NCBI GenBank assembly: GCA_902784465.1
Contig: CACZUZ010000028.1
Span: 1 to 32,306 of the forward strand
Length of the DNA: 32,306 nucleotides
Direction: 5' to 3'
Source of the DNA: an uncultured Bacteroidota bacterium
GTDB taxonomy: Bacteria; Bacteroidota; Bacteroidia; Bacteroidales; P3
Below, piece by piece: positions 17,628 through 26,288 of the stretch. Position numbers and translations under genes: made by a program. The notes below the pieces were generated by a model. The model did not search any database. It was not told where the DNA came from and saw only the letters and a list, made by a program, of their open reading frames with translations. Within the stretch, counting starts at the first letter, position 1. Each line of letters begins with the position of its first letter.

Positions 17628-18146
17628 ATGAACTATAAAGCCAAACTACATGCCATAAAAGCCTTTGTCTTTGATTTCGATGGCGTCATGACCGACGGCA
17701 ATGTATGGACCTTTGCCGACCGCGAAACCGTGCGGTGCGGGAACATCAAAGACGGCTACGCCATTCAATACGCAGTGAAAAAAGGCTACATCCTGGCTCT
17801 CATCTCTGGAGCAACCTCGCCAAGCATCAACAACAGAATGGAGGCTCTCGGCGTAAAACAAATATTCACCGGTTGCGCCAACAAGATGGACACCTACCGC
17901 AAATTCCTCGAAACAAACAACCTGGACGAATCGCAGGTGCTTTACATGGGCGATGACATACCCGACTACGAAATCATGCAGCACTGCGGCGTAGCCACAT
18001 GCCCTGCCGATGCAGCCACTGAAATAAAGGAAATAGCCGATTATATTTCAATCCATGGTGGTGGACATGGATGTGTGCGCGATGTCATCGAGCAGACCCT
18101 GCGCCTGCATGGCAAATGGTTCCACGCCGATGCCGTCAACTGGTAG
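17628..18146 (+). CDS. kdsC: 3-deoxy-D-manno-octulosonate 8-phosphate phosphatase, KdsC-like (HAD-IIIA)
   Basis: A 172-residue HAD phosphatase that removes phosphate from KDO 8-phosphate to give KDO for lipopolysaccharide. Motif I is FDFDGVMTDG (Asp nucleophile at 16, acid/base at 18), motif II is ISGAT, and motif IV is GDDIPDYEIM. The tail GGHGCVRDVIEQTL is characteristic of the KdsC group. Its length is normal and there is no cap domain, as expected for a tetramer. The stop lies six bases before the RlpA-like gene. A role on another acyl-sugar phosphate cannot be excluded. Confidence 0.87.
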   Translation: MNYKAKLHAIKAFVFDFDGVMTDGNVWTFADRETVRCGNIKDGYAIQYAVKKGYILALISGATSPSINNRMEALGVKQIFTGCANKMDTYRKFLETNNLDESQVLYMGDDIPDYEIMQHCGVATCPADAATEIKEIADYISIHGGGHGCVRDVIEQTLRLHGKWFHADAVNW

Positions 18147-18152
18147 CTGCTG

Positions 18153-18896
18153 ATGTTAAACAAAATAACATATCTGCTCCTTTTCGTCACCTTTGCCACT
18201 ACTGTGGCAAGGGCTCAAAGGCTATCTCCCAACGATACCACCACCGAGCATACCGTTCGCGGCACCTTCTACCACGACCGTTTCGTTGGTCGCAAGACCA
18301 GCAGCGGCGAAGTGTTCAGACAAGACCTCTATACTGCCGCCCACCGCCACATTAAGTTTGGCACTCTCCTGCTTGTCACCAACCCAAAAAACGGCAAACA
18401 GGTGATTGTCAAGATAAACGACCGCTGCCCGAAAGACAGGATTATTGACATGACACGACTGGCAGCAAAAACCATCGAAATCAAATCGTCCAGCGTCAAA
18501 ATCAAGATTCTCCCACCCTATTATAAGGAAATATGGGAAAAACAAAGCGAGCTGGGCAATGTCTTGTCCGAAGGAAGTATCCTGGAATATGCCTCTCATT
18601 ATTTTGCCAACAAGCACAGAAAACAAGAGCCTGCCGATACCGACAAGAAAAACAAAGACAGCAACAAGCACCTCTTGTACGACATTGAACTCGCCAAAGG
18701 CAAACACCTTGATACAGAAGACATAATCAGCAACCTACCCATCTACTACCAAGACAAAGTTGGCATCAGCGACTCTGCCGGCGACAAAGGCAAGACAATC
18801 ATACTTTTTCTCTCTCTTCCAAACTCCGAAGCAAGCAAAATTTTGCTCTCTTTGAAGGCTAAGTTTCCCAATGCAACCCTCATACCATCCAAATAA
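18153..18896 (+). CDS. RlpA-like septal ring lytic transglycosylase domain protein
   Basis: A 247-residue exported protein. The signal peptide is MLNKITYLLLFVTFATTVARAQ. A double-psi beta-barrel follows at about residues 35-115: GTFYHDRFVGRKTSSGEVF, AAHRHIKFGTLLLVTN, and VKINDRCPKDRIIDMTRLAA, with the Asp typical of lytic transglycosylases. The C-terminal part (about 165-247) ends in a weak SPOR-like repeat (LYDIELAKG...LFLSLPNSEASKILLSLKAKFPNATLI), which would bind denuded peptidoglycan. It is periplasmic. It starts six bases after kdsC and ends 191 bases before the T9SS operon. Confidence 0.83.
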   Translation: MLNKITYLLLFVTFATTVARAQRLSPNDTTTEHTVRGTFYHDRFVGRKTSSGEVFRQDLYTAAHRHIKFGTLLLVTNPKNGKQVIVKINDRCPKDRIIDMTRLAAKTIEIKSSSVKIKILPPYYKEIWEKQSELGNVLSEGSILEYASHYFANKHRKQEPADTDKKNKDSNKHLLYDIELAKGKHLDTEDIISNLPIYYQDKVGISDSAGDKGKTIILFLSLPNSEASKILLSLKAKFPNATLIPSK

Positions 18897-18979
18897 CAGA
18901 TATATACCTAGTTACTAGTCTCCAAAAAAAATATTTTCACTTTTTTTTCATTTTTTTTACCAAAACAGATTATTCTGCT

Positions 18980-18988
18980 TATCTTTGC
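18980..18988 (+). promoter_or_regulatory. -7 promoter element of the T9SS operon
   Basis: TATCTTTGC matches TAnnTTTG exactly. It is 100 bases before the porP start, so the mRNA would have a leader of about 90 bases. A 13-codon frame (19009-19050) lies in the leader but cannot be told from chance. Confidence 0.7.
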
Positions 18989-19087
18989 AAGTCAAAACTC
19001 TCTTTGTTATGGGATTACCATGCAAAGTGATTTTGGTTACATATCATTGAAAACAAATTATTTATTTTTAATAGTTACACAAATAAC

Positions 19088-20104
19088 ATGAAAATCGAAA
19101 TCAAAAAAAACATATCAATTTTGCTTTTGATATTGGGATTTTCATGTGTTGGTCATGCTCAACAGGAGGTTCAATTCTCGCAATACATGTTCAATCGTTT
19201 AGCTGTCAATCCTGGCTATGCCGGTAGCTCCGGTTCCATGTGCGGCTCTATCATGTATCGTGGTCAGTGGCTGGGCCTTCGTCTCGATGCTCCAACACCA
19301 GGTGGCGACCCCGGTTCCATCCCATCTGACTACCTCTTCTCTTTCGATTCACCAGTCAAGTTCCTGCACGGCGGCCTAGGCTTAACGCTCTTCGCCGACA
19401 AGATTGGCTACAACTCTACGGTTGCCGGTGCCCTCGACTATGCTTTCCGCATCTACTGGGGCCCTGGAAACCTCTCGGCAGGTATTGAAGGCAACTTCTA
19501 CAGCGTCACACGCAAAGGTGGACTCTTCGGATACGATGACCTTACGGGCAACATCAACGACATTCCGTCGTCCACTTCCGACCCCGCTCTCAACAATCAG
19601 GAAGTGAGCGACTTCCTCATCGATGCCTCTCTCGGTGTCTACTACCAGGTTCCTGGCTCCTACTATCTGGGCGTGTCTCTCAAGAATTTCCTTGGCGCTC
19701 ACAGCGACCAGCTCAATTTCCAGACCTCCCGCGTCCTTTACCTCCTTGGCGGATATGAATACGTCATTCCCTCCAACCCCTCATTCCGACTCAAGCCCTC
19801 TCTCCTTGTCCGTACCGCCAATTTCTCGGTGTTCCAAGTCGACGCATCATGTCTTTTGGAGTACCAGAACCTCTTCTGGGGAGGCGTCAGCTACCGCATA
19901 CAGGATGCTGTCACTTTCCTCGGCGGCGTAAACTGGAACAAGATGAAAATCGGTCTCGCCTACGACCTCACTACCAGCAAGCTGGGTGTCTACAAGTCGG
20001 GCTTCAGCTTCGGTTCTGTCGAGGCCTACATCCGCTACTGCTTCAAAATCATCATACCTCCAAAACTGCCCTCTGTCTACCAAAACACTCGCTATCTGTT
20101 GTAA
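19088..20104 (+). CDS. porP: PorP/SprF family T9SS outer membrane protein
   Basis: A 338-residue outer membrane beta-barrel. The signal peptide ends at GHAQ, and the mature start EVQFSQYMFNRLAVNPGYAGS is the hallmark of the PorP/SprF family. Aromatic-glycine strands then run to the C-terminus (GGVSYRIQDAVTFLGGVNW, FGSVEAYIRYCFK). In T9SS, PorP-type proteins help attach or present cargo with GldK and partners. It is the first gene of the operon here, as in Porphyromonas and Flavobacterium clusters. It ends 90 bases before gldK. Confidence 0.92.
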   Translation: MKIEIKKNISILLLILGFSCVGHAQQEVQFSQYMFNRLAVNPGYAGSSGSMCGSIMYRGQWLGLRLDAPTPGGDPGSIPSDYLFSFDSPVKFLHGGLGLTLFADKIGYNSTVAGALDYAFRIYWGPGNLSAGIEGNFYSVTRKGGLFGYDDLTGNINDIPSSTSDPALNNQEVSDFLIDASLGVYYQVPGSYYLGVSLKNFLGAHSDQLNFQTSRVLYLLGGYEYVIPSNPSFRLKPSLLVRTANFSVFQVDASCLLEYQNLFWGGVSYRIQDAVTFLGGVNWNKMKIGLAYDLTTSKLGVYKSGFSFGSVEAYIRYCFKIIIPPKLPSVYQNTRYLL

Positions 20105-20194
20105 AAATACAAGAAAACGAAACCTTTCGAGGCTCATTAACGTAAAAGAACCAATAACGGCAATTATTCAACACGAAATAAAACATTATTTTAT

Positions 20195-21589
20195 ATGAAA
20201 AGATTGTTTTTCTTACTCGCAGGAGTAGTATTGTTGTGCAGCTGCGGCTCGTCTGAAAAAGGTGAACTTGTAGGTGTTCAGCATCGTCCTATTTTCGAAG
20301 ACATCGACCTTAAAGGCATGGTATTCATCAACCAGGGCAACTTCAGCATGGGTGCAGGCACACAGAACGCCACTTTTGGCGTCCCCGCTCAGCCCCGCAC
20401 CATGCAGGTGGGTTCCTACTTCATGGACGAAACAGAGATAACAAATAACGAGTACCGCCAGTTTGTCAACTGGGTCATCGACTCTATCGCACGCCGCATG
20501 CTCGGCGAGGCTGGCATCGACGGATTCCTCATCGAAGAGGATGAATATGGCGAGCCACTTGAACCCGCCATCCTCAACAAACGCGAACGCATCGAGTGGG
20601 ACGAGCAGGAATACCGCGAGGCCCTCGAAGACCTCTATCTGCCTGAGAAAGACCGCTTCTATCGCCGCCGCACCGTCGACCCCGCCAAGCTCAACTATGA
20701 GTATTACTGGATTGACTACGGTGCCTACACAAAGGATGGCTCACGCGTCGTATATCAGGGCTCTTCACAGAAGGAGACCGCTACAGGTGTCAAACAGGAA
20801 TACAAAGGCACCATGTTCGCTTCGCGCCCGAAAGGACTCAACAACCGTTCCTCCTATATCAAGAGAGAGGTTGTCAACATCTACCCCGACACTCTTTGCT
20901 GGGTTCATGACTATACATATAGTATGAATGAGGACTTCACACGCCAGTACTTCACCTCTCCTGCCTACGACAACTATCCTGTTGTCGGCGTCAGCTGGGT
21001 GCAGGCAAAAGCCTTCTGCGTGTGGCGTTCCAACTTCTTGAACCAATATCTTGAGTCCATAGACTACACTCAGATGAACGACTTCCGTCTGCCTACTGAG
21101 GCCGAATGGGAGTATGCAGCCCGCGGCGGCATCGCCGGTGAGAGCTATCCCTGGGGCGGCCCCTACGTGCGCAACCCCAATGGATGCTTCCTCGCCAACT
21201 ATGAGCCTCTCAAAGGTGCCTACGACGACGATGGTGGTGTGAAGACCCTTATGGTTGGCCACTATGCTCCCAACGACTATGGTCTGTACGACATGTCGGG
21301 CAACGTCTCCGAATGGTGCCTCGACTCCTACAGCAACGCCACTTATCAGGTAGCCAGTGCCCTTTCTCCTTACTACAACTACAACGCTAAGGACGACGAC
21401 ACTCCTGCCATGAAGCGTAAAGTCATCCGCGGTGGCTCGTGGAAAGACCAGAAGTATTTCATCCAAGTCCAGACCCGTAGCTATGAGTATCAGGACACCG
21501 CTAAGTCTTACATTGGCTTCCGCTGCGTGCAGCCTTACCTTGGCCGCGTGAAGGGCGACAACCTCAAATCAGCCTCCAACGTCTATTAA
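20195..21589 (+). CDS. gldK: T9SS lipoprotein GldK/PorK
   Basis: A 464-residue lipoprotein that forms the T9SS periplasmic ring with GldN. A lipobox LLCSC places the lipid on Cys17. The remainder is a formylglycine-generating-enzyme-like (SUMF1) fold, which in GldK is structural: MVFINQGNFSMG, EITNNEYRQFV, FRLPTEAEWEYAARGG, DMSGNVSEWCLDSY and VIRGGSWKD. The insert at about residues 95-235 is typical of GldK. It lies between porP and gldL, with a strong hairpin straight after its stop. Confidence 0.93.
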   Translation: MKRLFFLLAGVVLLCSCGSSEKGELVGVQHRPIFEDIDLKGMVFINQGNFSMGAGTQNATFGVPAQPRTMQVGSYFMDETEITNNEYRQFVNWVIDSIARRMLGEAGIDGFLIEEDEYGEPLEPAILNKRERIEWDEQEYREALEDLYLPEKDRFYRRRTVDPAKLNYEYYWIDYGAYTKDGSRVVYQGSSQKETATGVKQEYKGTMFASRPKGLNNRSSYIKREVVNIYPDTLCWVHDYTYSMNEDFTRQYFTSPAYDNYPVVGVSWVQAKAFCVWRSNFLNQYLESIDYTQMNDFRLPTEAEWEYAARGGIAGESYPWGGPYVRNPNGCFLANYEPLKGAYDDDGGVKTLMVGHYAPNDYGLYDMSGNVSEWCLDSYSNATYQVASALSPYYNYNAKDDDTPAMKRKVIRGGSWKDQKYFIQVQTRSYEYQDTAKSYIGFRCVQPYLGRVKGDNLKSASNVY

Positions 21590-21598
21590 TAGACATGA

Positions 21599-21642
21599 CT
21601 AGTGATTGGAGAATCGTCTGTTTTGTATTCTCCAATCACTAG
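21599..21642 (+). other. 16-bp perfect hairpin between gldK and gldL
   Basis: CTAGTGATTGGAGAAT (21599-21614) and ATTCTCCAATCACTAG (21627-21642) pair without mismatch around a 12-base loop. No T run follows, so it is not a standard terminator; mRNA processing or stabilising is more likely. It starts ten bases after the gldK stop. Confidence 0.8.
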
Positions 21643-21700
21643 CCTCAAGATAAAAAAGAAAAACAATACATTAAATAAGTAAACATAAAAAAAATCAGTT

Positions 21701-22597
21701 ATGAGCAAATTAGACAACCTTGTTCGCAGTAAGGGTTACAAGAACTTTATGAGCAAACTGTATGGATGGGGAGCATCTGCAGTTATTATTGGCGCTCTGT
21801 TCAAAATCAACCACTGGCCTGGTGCCGTTCCTATGCTGATTGTCGGTATGGGTACTGAAGCTGTCATCTTCTTCCTTTCTGCTTTTGAGCCCCTACACAT
21901 CGAATGGGACTGGAGCCTCGTCTACCCCGAACTCGCCGGTATGAAAGGTGAGGAAACCATCGGGAAGCCTGAGAGCATCAGCGGTGAATCCATCACCAAC
22001 GAGCTCGACAAGATGCTCGCAGATGCCAAGATTGGTCCTGACCTGGTGGAACGTCTTGGTCAAGGCATGGAGAACCTCGCCAACTCGGCCAATTCTCTCA
22101 ACAACATGACCACCGCTGTGGCTGCCACCGACAAGTTTGTCACCAATATGGATGTCGCCGCCGAAGCTGTTGGCGACCTCTCTGCCGCCTACAAACGCAC
22201 CACAGATTCCATCAACCGCGATTTCGACCTCTCCTCTACCTATTCTGAGAGCCTGAAGGGCGCAACCGCAGCCGTCACCAATCTGTCCAACATCTACCAG
22301 GAGACTGCCCAAACTCTCCGTGCCGGCGACACCTCTTACGTCGACGAGCTCAAGAAGATGGCCTCCAGCCTCTCTTCCATCAACGCCATGTACGAAATCC
22401 AGATGCAGAACTCTTCCTCCCAGCTGCAAGCCACACAGGAGGTTCAGGAGCGTATGCAAAGCATGGTCGCCAACTTCGCCGAGTCGGCAGAAGGCGTGCT
22501 CAAATACAAAGAGCAGGTCGATGCCCTCACCAAGAAGGTCGCCGAGCTCAACAACGTCTATGGCAACATGCTGGCTGCCATGCAGACTCGCATCTGA
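21701..22597 (+). CDS. gldL: T9SS inner membrane motor protein GldL/PorL
   Basis: A 298-residue inner membrane protein. Two helices cover about residues 23-38 (GWGASAVIIGALFKI) and 42-63 (VPMLIVGMGTEAVIFFLSAF). Glu53 lies in the second helix, matching the type of protonatable residue needed by the GldLM proton-driven motor. A long cytoplasmic coiled-coil tail (about 90-298) is rich in LNNMTTAV- and ALTKKVAELNNVY-type heptads. It is followed by gldM. Function is well established in the family; the match here is clear by order and motif. Confidence 0.93.
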   Translation: MSKLDNLVRSKGYKNFMSKLYGWGASAVIIGALFKINHWPGAVPMLIVGMGTEAVIFFLSAFEPLHIEWDWSLVYPELAGMKGEETIGKPESISGESITNELDKMLADAKIGPDLVERLGQGMENLANSANSLNNMTTAVAATDKFVTNMDVAAEAVGDLSAAYKRTTDSINRDFDLSSTYSESLKGATAAVTNLSNIYQETAQTLRAGDTSYVDELKKMASSLSSINAMYEIQMQNSSSQLQATQEVQERMQSMVANFAESAEGVLKYKEQVDALTKKVAELNNVYGNMLAAMQTRI

Positions 22598-22622
22598 AAG
22601 ACTCTGTTTTAGACTTTCAGAT
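22592..22622 (+). other. hairpin over the gldL stop codon
   Basis: ATCTGAAAG (22592-22600) and CTTTCAGAT (22614-22622) pair around a 13-base loop; the stop codon TGA of gldL (22595-22597) lies in the left arm. Further short stems (e.g. GACAT-gctga-ATGTC) follow up to 22658. Probably an mRNA structure at the gldL-gldM junction. Confidence 0.6.
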
Positions 22623-22699
22623 TGACAGAAGTTCTGATTGTCAGACATGCTGAATGTCCGGAAATCATAATTATGGTAGAATTTAAAAAACGATAGAAT

Positions 22700-24367
22700 A
22701 TGGGTGCTACAAATTGCCCGGAAACCCCGAGGCAAAAAATGATTGCAATGATGTACCTCGTCTACACCGCCCTGCTGGCGTTGAACGTCTCCGTCGAAAT
22801 TCTCAACGGTTTCGTCACAGTGGGCGATGCAATGAACGAGTCTAACAAAAATATCGAAACACAAATCACCGAGGCTTACAACCTCTTCCGTGAAGCTCTC
22901 ATCGCCGACTCGGTGAAAACCGCTGTCTACTATGATGCTGCCATGAAAATCAAAGAGCAATCCGACTCTCTGAAAAACCTTATCGACGAAGGTCGTTACG
23001 GTTTCCTCTGCTACATGCAGGACAAGGCTGTCGTCGAAAAACACATCGATGGGAAAACAACGAAACGTACTATCCCTCTCCGCAACGGTGAAACTCCACT
23101 GCTCGACAGCGCAAAAGTGGCTCTCGACCTGGGTGGACTTGAGATTATCGGCAAGAAAGACAACACCGATATGGGTACTCACTTCTTCTATGGCAGCAGT
23201 GAAAACCCCAACGGAAAAGCCATCGAAATCAAGAACGCTATCATCGCCTACAAGGAGAACATCAGCAAGATATTCCAGGACACCAACATCACCAAGGACA
23301 CCATCGAGGTCAACTTCGGCATGAATGTCGAGAGCGAGTTCTGGAGCGCACACGCTGGTCGTATGGTTAGCTGGGAAGAATACAATTTCGACGGTGCCAT
23401 CGCCGTTGCCGACATCGTCTGCCTCTCACGTATGAAATCCGAGTTGATGAACGCCGAGTATGATGCCATCAAGAAGCTCTTCGGCATGATTGGCAAGGAA
23501 GACTTCAAGTTCGACCAGGTGGCGGCTATCTGCCGACCCACATCAAGTTATGTCATCCAGGGTGGCAAGTACGAGATGAAGGTTAATGTCGGTGCCTACG
23601 ACTCCAAACGTGAATTCCGTGCCGTCATCAACGGCCAGGAGTACAAGAGCGGAGCCGACGGTTCCATCACCTATACTGCCGGTGCCGGCGCACCCGGTGA
23701 ACGCAAAGTTCACGGTGTGGTCTACATGATGAAGGATGGTAAAGAGGAACAATATCCATTCGACGAGAGCTACTTCGTGGCAGCTCCTGTGGCTGTCATC
23801 GAGCTCAGCAAGATGAACGTCGTTTACAACGGTATCGACAATCCAGTATCGATTGGTGTTCCTGGTGTAGCCTCCAAGGATGTCACCGCCACCATCACCA
23901 CTGGCAACGGTACGATAACCCGTACACAGGGTGACGGCAACTATATCATCAAGCCCAACAAGCTTGGCCGCATGAGCATCCGCGTCACCGCCAAGATTGA
24001 TGGCCAAGTCAAGGATATGGGAACCAAGGAATACCGCGTCAAACGTATACCTACTCCTCAAATCAAACTCGGAAACTTCAAGAGTGGAGAGTCTGCCTCA
24101 GTCAAAGAAATCGAAGCCAACCCCACACTCCGTGCTGTTCTCGAAGACTTCGACTTCCAGATTCCCGCACCCAAAATCTCCACATTTGAGTTCTCTGCTC
24201 AGGGAAGTCCTCTGCCCGTCCAGGGTAGCGGCAACCGCCTGAACCCCGAGATGATTAACCGCATCAAGAACCTTCGTTCACGCCAGAAGTTCTACATTGA
24301 TGGCGTAAGGGTGACCACACCTGATGGCCAGACCCACAGTCTGAACTTCAGCCTCCGCCTTAAATAA
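22700..24367 (+). CDS. gldM: T9SS motor/shaft protein GldM/PorM
   Basis: A 555-residue protein with a single N-terminal transmembrane helix (about residues 14-35, QKMIAMMYLVYTALLALNVS) and a large periplasmic part. The opening MGATNCPETPRQKMI is near-invariant in the family. Domains: a helical D1 (about 40-240) and Ig-like D2-D4 (about 245-555), including the AICRPTSSYVIQGGKYEMKV and NVVYNGIDNPVSIGVPGV segments. GldM dimers sit on a GldL pentamer and pass rotation to the GldK/N ring. It lies 102 bases after gldL and 18 bases before gldN. Confidence 0.94.
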   Translation: MGATNCPETPRQKMIAMMYLVYTALLALNVSVEILNGFVTVGDAMNESNKNIETQITEAYNLFREALIADSVKTAVYYDAAMKIKEQSDSLKNLIDEGRYGFLCYMQDKAVVEKHIDGKTTKRTIPLRNGETPLLDSAKVALDLGGLEIIGKKDNTDMGTHFFYGSSENPNGKAIEIKNAIIAYKENISKIFQDTNITKDTIEVNFGMNVESEFWSAHAGRMVSWEEYNFDGAIAVADIVCLSRMKSELMNAEYDAIKKLFGMIGKEDFKFDQVAAICRPTSSYVIQGGKYEMKVNVGAYDSKREFRAVINGQEYKSGADGSITYTAGAGAPGERKVHGVVYMMKDGKEEQYPFDESYFVAAPVAVIELSKMNVVYNGIDNPVSIGVPGVASKDVTATITTGNGTITRTQGDGNYIIKPNKLGRMSIRVTAKIDGQVKDMGTKEYRVKRIPTPQIKLGNFKSGESASVKEIEANPTLRAVLEDFDFQIPAPKISTFEFSAQGSPLPVQGSGNRLNPEMINRIKNLRSRQKFYIDGVRVTTPDGQTHSLNFSLRLK

Positions 24368-24385
24368 CAGTTAATACCACATACC

Positions 24386-25279
24386 ATGAAGAAAGTATTG
24401 TTTTGTCTAAGTATTTTCCTCTTTGCCTGCGGCATATACAGCGCCAATGCTCAAAGCATCATTGAAGCTGATGAGGATCATAATTTCAACGACTTCTACA
24501 AAAAAGACCAGGTCGTTGGTCGTGAAGCCATGCCCTACGCATACCTTCGCGAAGCCGATGTCGTTTGGGAACATCTTATATGGAGAACCATCGATTTCCG
24601 CGAGAAATTCAACCAGTTCTTCTATTTCCCCACCGACCCCACCAAAGACACTCAGGGGCGTAAAAACCTTTGCAATGTACTCATGGAGGCTTGGGAGCGT
24701 GGCGACATCGAAGGCTATGAAACCGACGACATGTTCAGTAGCAACATCCTTGACTATAGTACTCGCATGTCCCAGATGACAAAGACGGACACCATGATAG
24801 TCTACGAGTATGATGAATACGGAGACGAAACAGCTTCTCACGCTCAAGTTATCGCCGAAAATTTCAAGCCCGCTGAAGTCTATTCCCTCAAAATGAAAGA
24901 GGCTTGGTACATTGACAAGCAGGACACTCGTCAAAAGGTTCGCATTCTCGCTATCGCCTTGGTGTACAATTTCTGCCGTGAACGTGGTGAGGATGGTCGT
25001 CAGTGCGATCCCGTTGAGATTTGCTGGTTCCCAATGAACGACATGCGTGTTCGCAACGTTCTGGTCAAGGCTCTTGCATACGACGAGCACAACGATCATG
25101 CAGAGCGTAGCTATGACGACATCTTCATCGACCGCTATTTCGACAGCTTCTGCACTCGCGAAAGCAACGTGATGAACCGCAGTATTTCCAACTATCTGAC
25201 TGGCACCGACGCCATTCTTGAGTCACAGCGCATCGAAGACGAGATTTGGAACATCGAATCCGATATGTGGGAGTACTAG
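24386..25279 (+). CDS. gldN: T9SS ring protein GldN/PorN
   Basis: A 297-residue periplasmic protein with a signal peptide ending SANAQ. The family hallmarks are present: LREADVVWEHLIWRTIDFRE near residue 55, MKEAWYIDK in the middle, and the end DIFIDRYFDSFCTRESNVMN...YLTGTDAILESQRIEDEI. GldN binds GldK to build the periplasmic ring and contacts GldM. It is the fifth gene of the operon. A second copy follows after a hairpin. Confidence 0.93.
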   Translation: MKKVLFCLSIFLFACGIYSANAQSIIEADEDHNFNDFYKKDQVVGREAMPYAYLREADVVWEHLIWRTIDFREKFNQFFYFPTDPTKDTQGRKNLCNVLMEAWERGDIEGYETDDMFSSNILDYSTRMSQMTKTDTMIVYEYDEYGDETASHAQVIAENFKPAEVYSLKMKEAWYIDKQDTRQKVRILAIALVYNFCRERGEDGRQCDPVEICWFPMNDMRVRNVLVKALAYDEHNDHAERSYDDIFIDRYFDSFCTRESNVMNRSISNYLTGTDAILESQRIEDEIWNIESDMWEY

Positions 25280-25310
25280 AAATGATTTGAAAACCACTTG
25301 ACTACTACCA

Positions 25311-25355
25311 AAGAGAGTTGGGAATTGCGACGATTCTTGACTCTCTTTCTTTTTC
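25311..25355 (+). terminator. 15-bp hairpin plus T-rich tail between the two gldN genes
   Basis: AAGAGAGTTGGGAAT (25311-25325) pairs with ATTCTTGACTCTCTT (25333-25347), including three G-T wobbles, around a 7-base loop, then TCTTTTTC. It reads as an intrinsic terminator or attenuator that separates gldN from the second copy. A TTG at 25318 would start inside this stem. Confidence 0.65.
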
Positions 25356-25362
25356 AACGGAA

Positions 25363-26229
25363 TTGAAAGCCAAACTACATATAGCACTTATCGTAACACT
25401 TGCCGCAACAGTTATAGCAAATGCTCAGACTGTTGACTCCGAGCAAGCTCCTTACTATTATGAACGTAGCACCGTCAATGAACGCGAGCCTCAGCCCATG
25501 CCATACGTTCGTGAAGCCGACGTGGTGTGGGAGAACCTTGTTTGGCGAACCATCGACTTCCGTGAGAAATTCAACCATTTCTTCTATTATCCTCGCGAAC
25601 GTGCCGGCTTCATGGGTCGCAAGAGTTTTGCCTATATGTTGTGGGACGCTGTCGTCAACGAGGAGATTCCAATCTATGAGGATGACGAGTTCAAGGTACG
25701 AATTGAAAACCAGGATTTCATCGACCGCATGACGAAAGCCGACACCATCACCCTCGAGATTGTCGACGATGACGAGAATTACGAATACCGCACAGTGCTT
25801 GTACCCAATGAATTTAACGGCGAAGAGGTACTACAGATACGGCTCAAGGAGTCGTGGTATATCGACAAGGCAGTGACAGAACAATGTGTACGTATCATCG
25901 GCATCTGCTTGACCAAAGAGTTTTATAAGGAGCATGACGGAGAGAAGGATTATATGGGGACTGCTCCCCTATTCTGGATTCCTATGCTTTCACCTCAAGT
26001 GCAGCGTCTTATGGTACGCAACGAAGCAACTTGGCAACAAAACATCGCTCACCAGCCATCATGGGAGTCTATCTTCATCGAGCGTATGTTCAACAGCTTT
26101 ATAACCAAAGTCTCCAATGTCTATAACCGTACAGTCCTTGACTACCTGACTGGACAGGATGCCATTTGGGAGTCGGAAAGAATCGAGAACGAGATTCTCG
26201 ACATAAGTCAGGATATGTGGGAGTATTGA
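25363..26229 (+). CDS. second GldN/PorN-like protein (GldO-like)
   Basis: A 288-residue paralog of the previous gene. I chose the TTG at 25363 because it gives a normal signal peptide (KAKLHIALIVTLAATVIANAQ) and lies past the hairpin; a longer 303-residue frame from the TTG at 25318 starts inside the hairpin. Roughly 40% of residues match GldN by eye, mostly at both ends: YVREADVVWENLVWRTIDFRE, LKESWYIDK, ESIFIERMFNSFITKVSNVYN...YLTGQDAIWESERIENEI. Flavobacterium johnsoniae has the same arrangement with gldO after gldN. It may vary or adjust the T9SS ring. It converges on the rluD-like gene. Confidence 0.85.
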   Translation: MKAKLHIALIVTLAATVIANAQTVDSEQAPYYYERSTVNEREPQPMPYVREADVVWENLVWRTIDFREKFNHFFYYPRERAGFMGRKSFAYMLWDAVVNEEIPIYEDDEFKVRIENQDFIDRMTKADTITLEIVDDDENYEYRTVLVPNEFNGEEVLQIRLKESWYIDKAVTEQCVRIIGICLTKEFYKEHDGEKDYMGTAPLFWIPMLSPQVQRLMVRNEATWQQNIAHQPSWESIFIERMFNSFITKVSNVYNRTVLDYLTGQDAIWESERIENEILDISQDMWEY

Positions 26230-26288
26230 CGTTTGACGATTTTCTGTTTGACGTTTTACGTTTTTCGGGGGGATGGTTGATGGGGGAA

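Noticed and set aside
19009-19050. 13-codon leader frame in the T9SS mRNA leader
   Set aside because: It is short, has no run of a single amino acid and no paired terminator, so attenuation is not supported.
20195-21589. Active formylglycine-generating (sulfatase-maturing) enzyme
   Set aside because: The fold is shared, but the lipobox, GldK-specific insert and place in the T9SS operon identify it as structural GldK.
21893-23353. 486-codon open frame on the minus strand opposite gldL and gldM
   Set aside because: It is a shadow of two well-recognised genes, has no protein-like motifs, and crosses the gldL-gldM junction hairpins.
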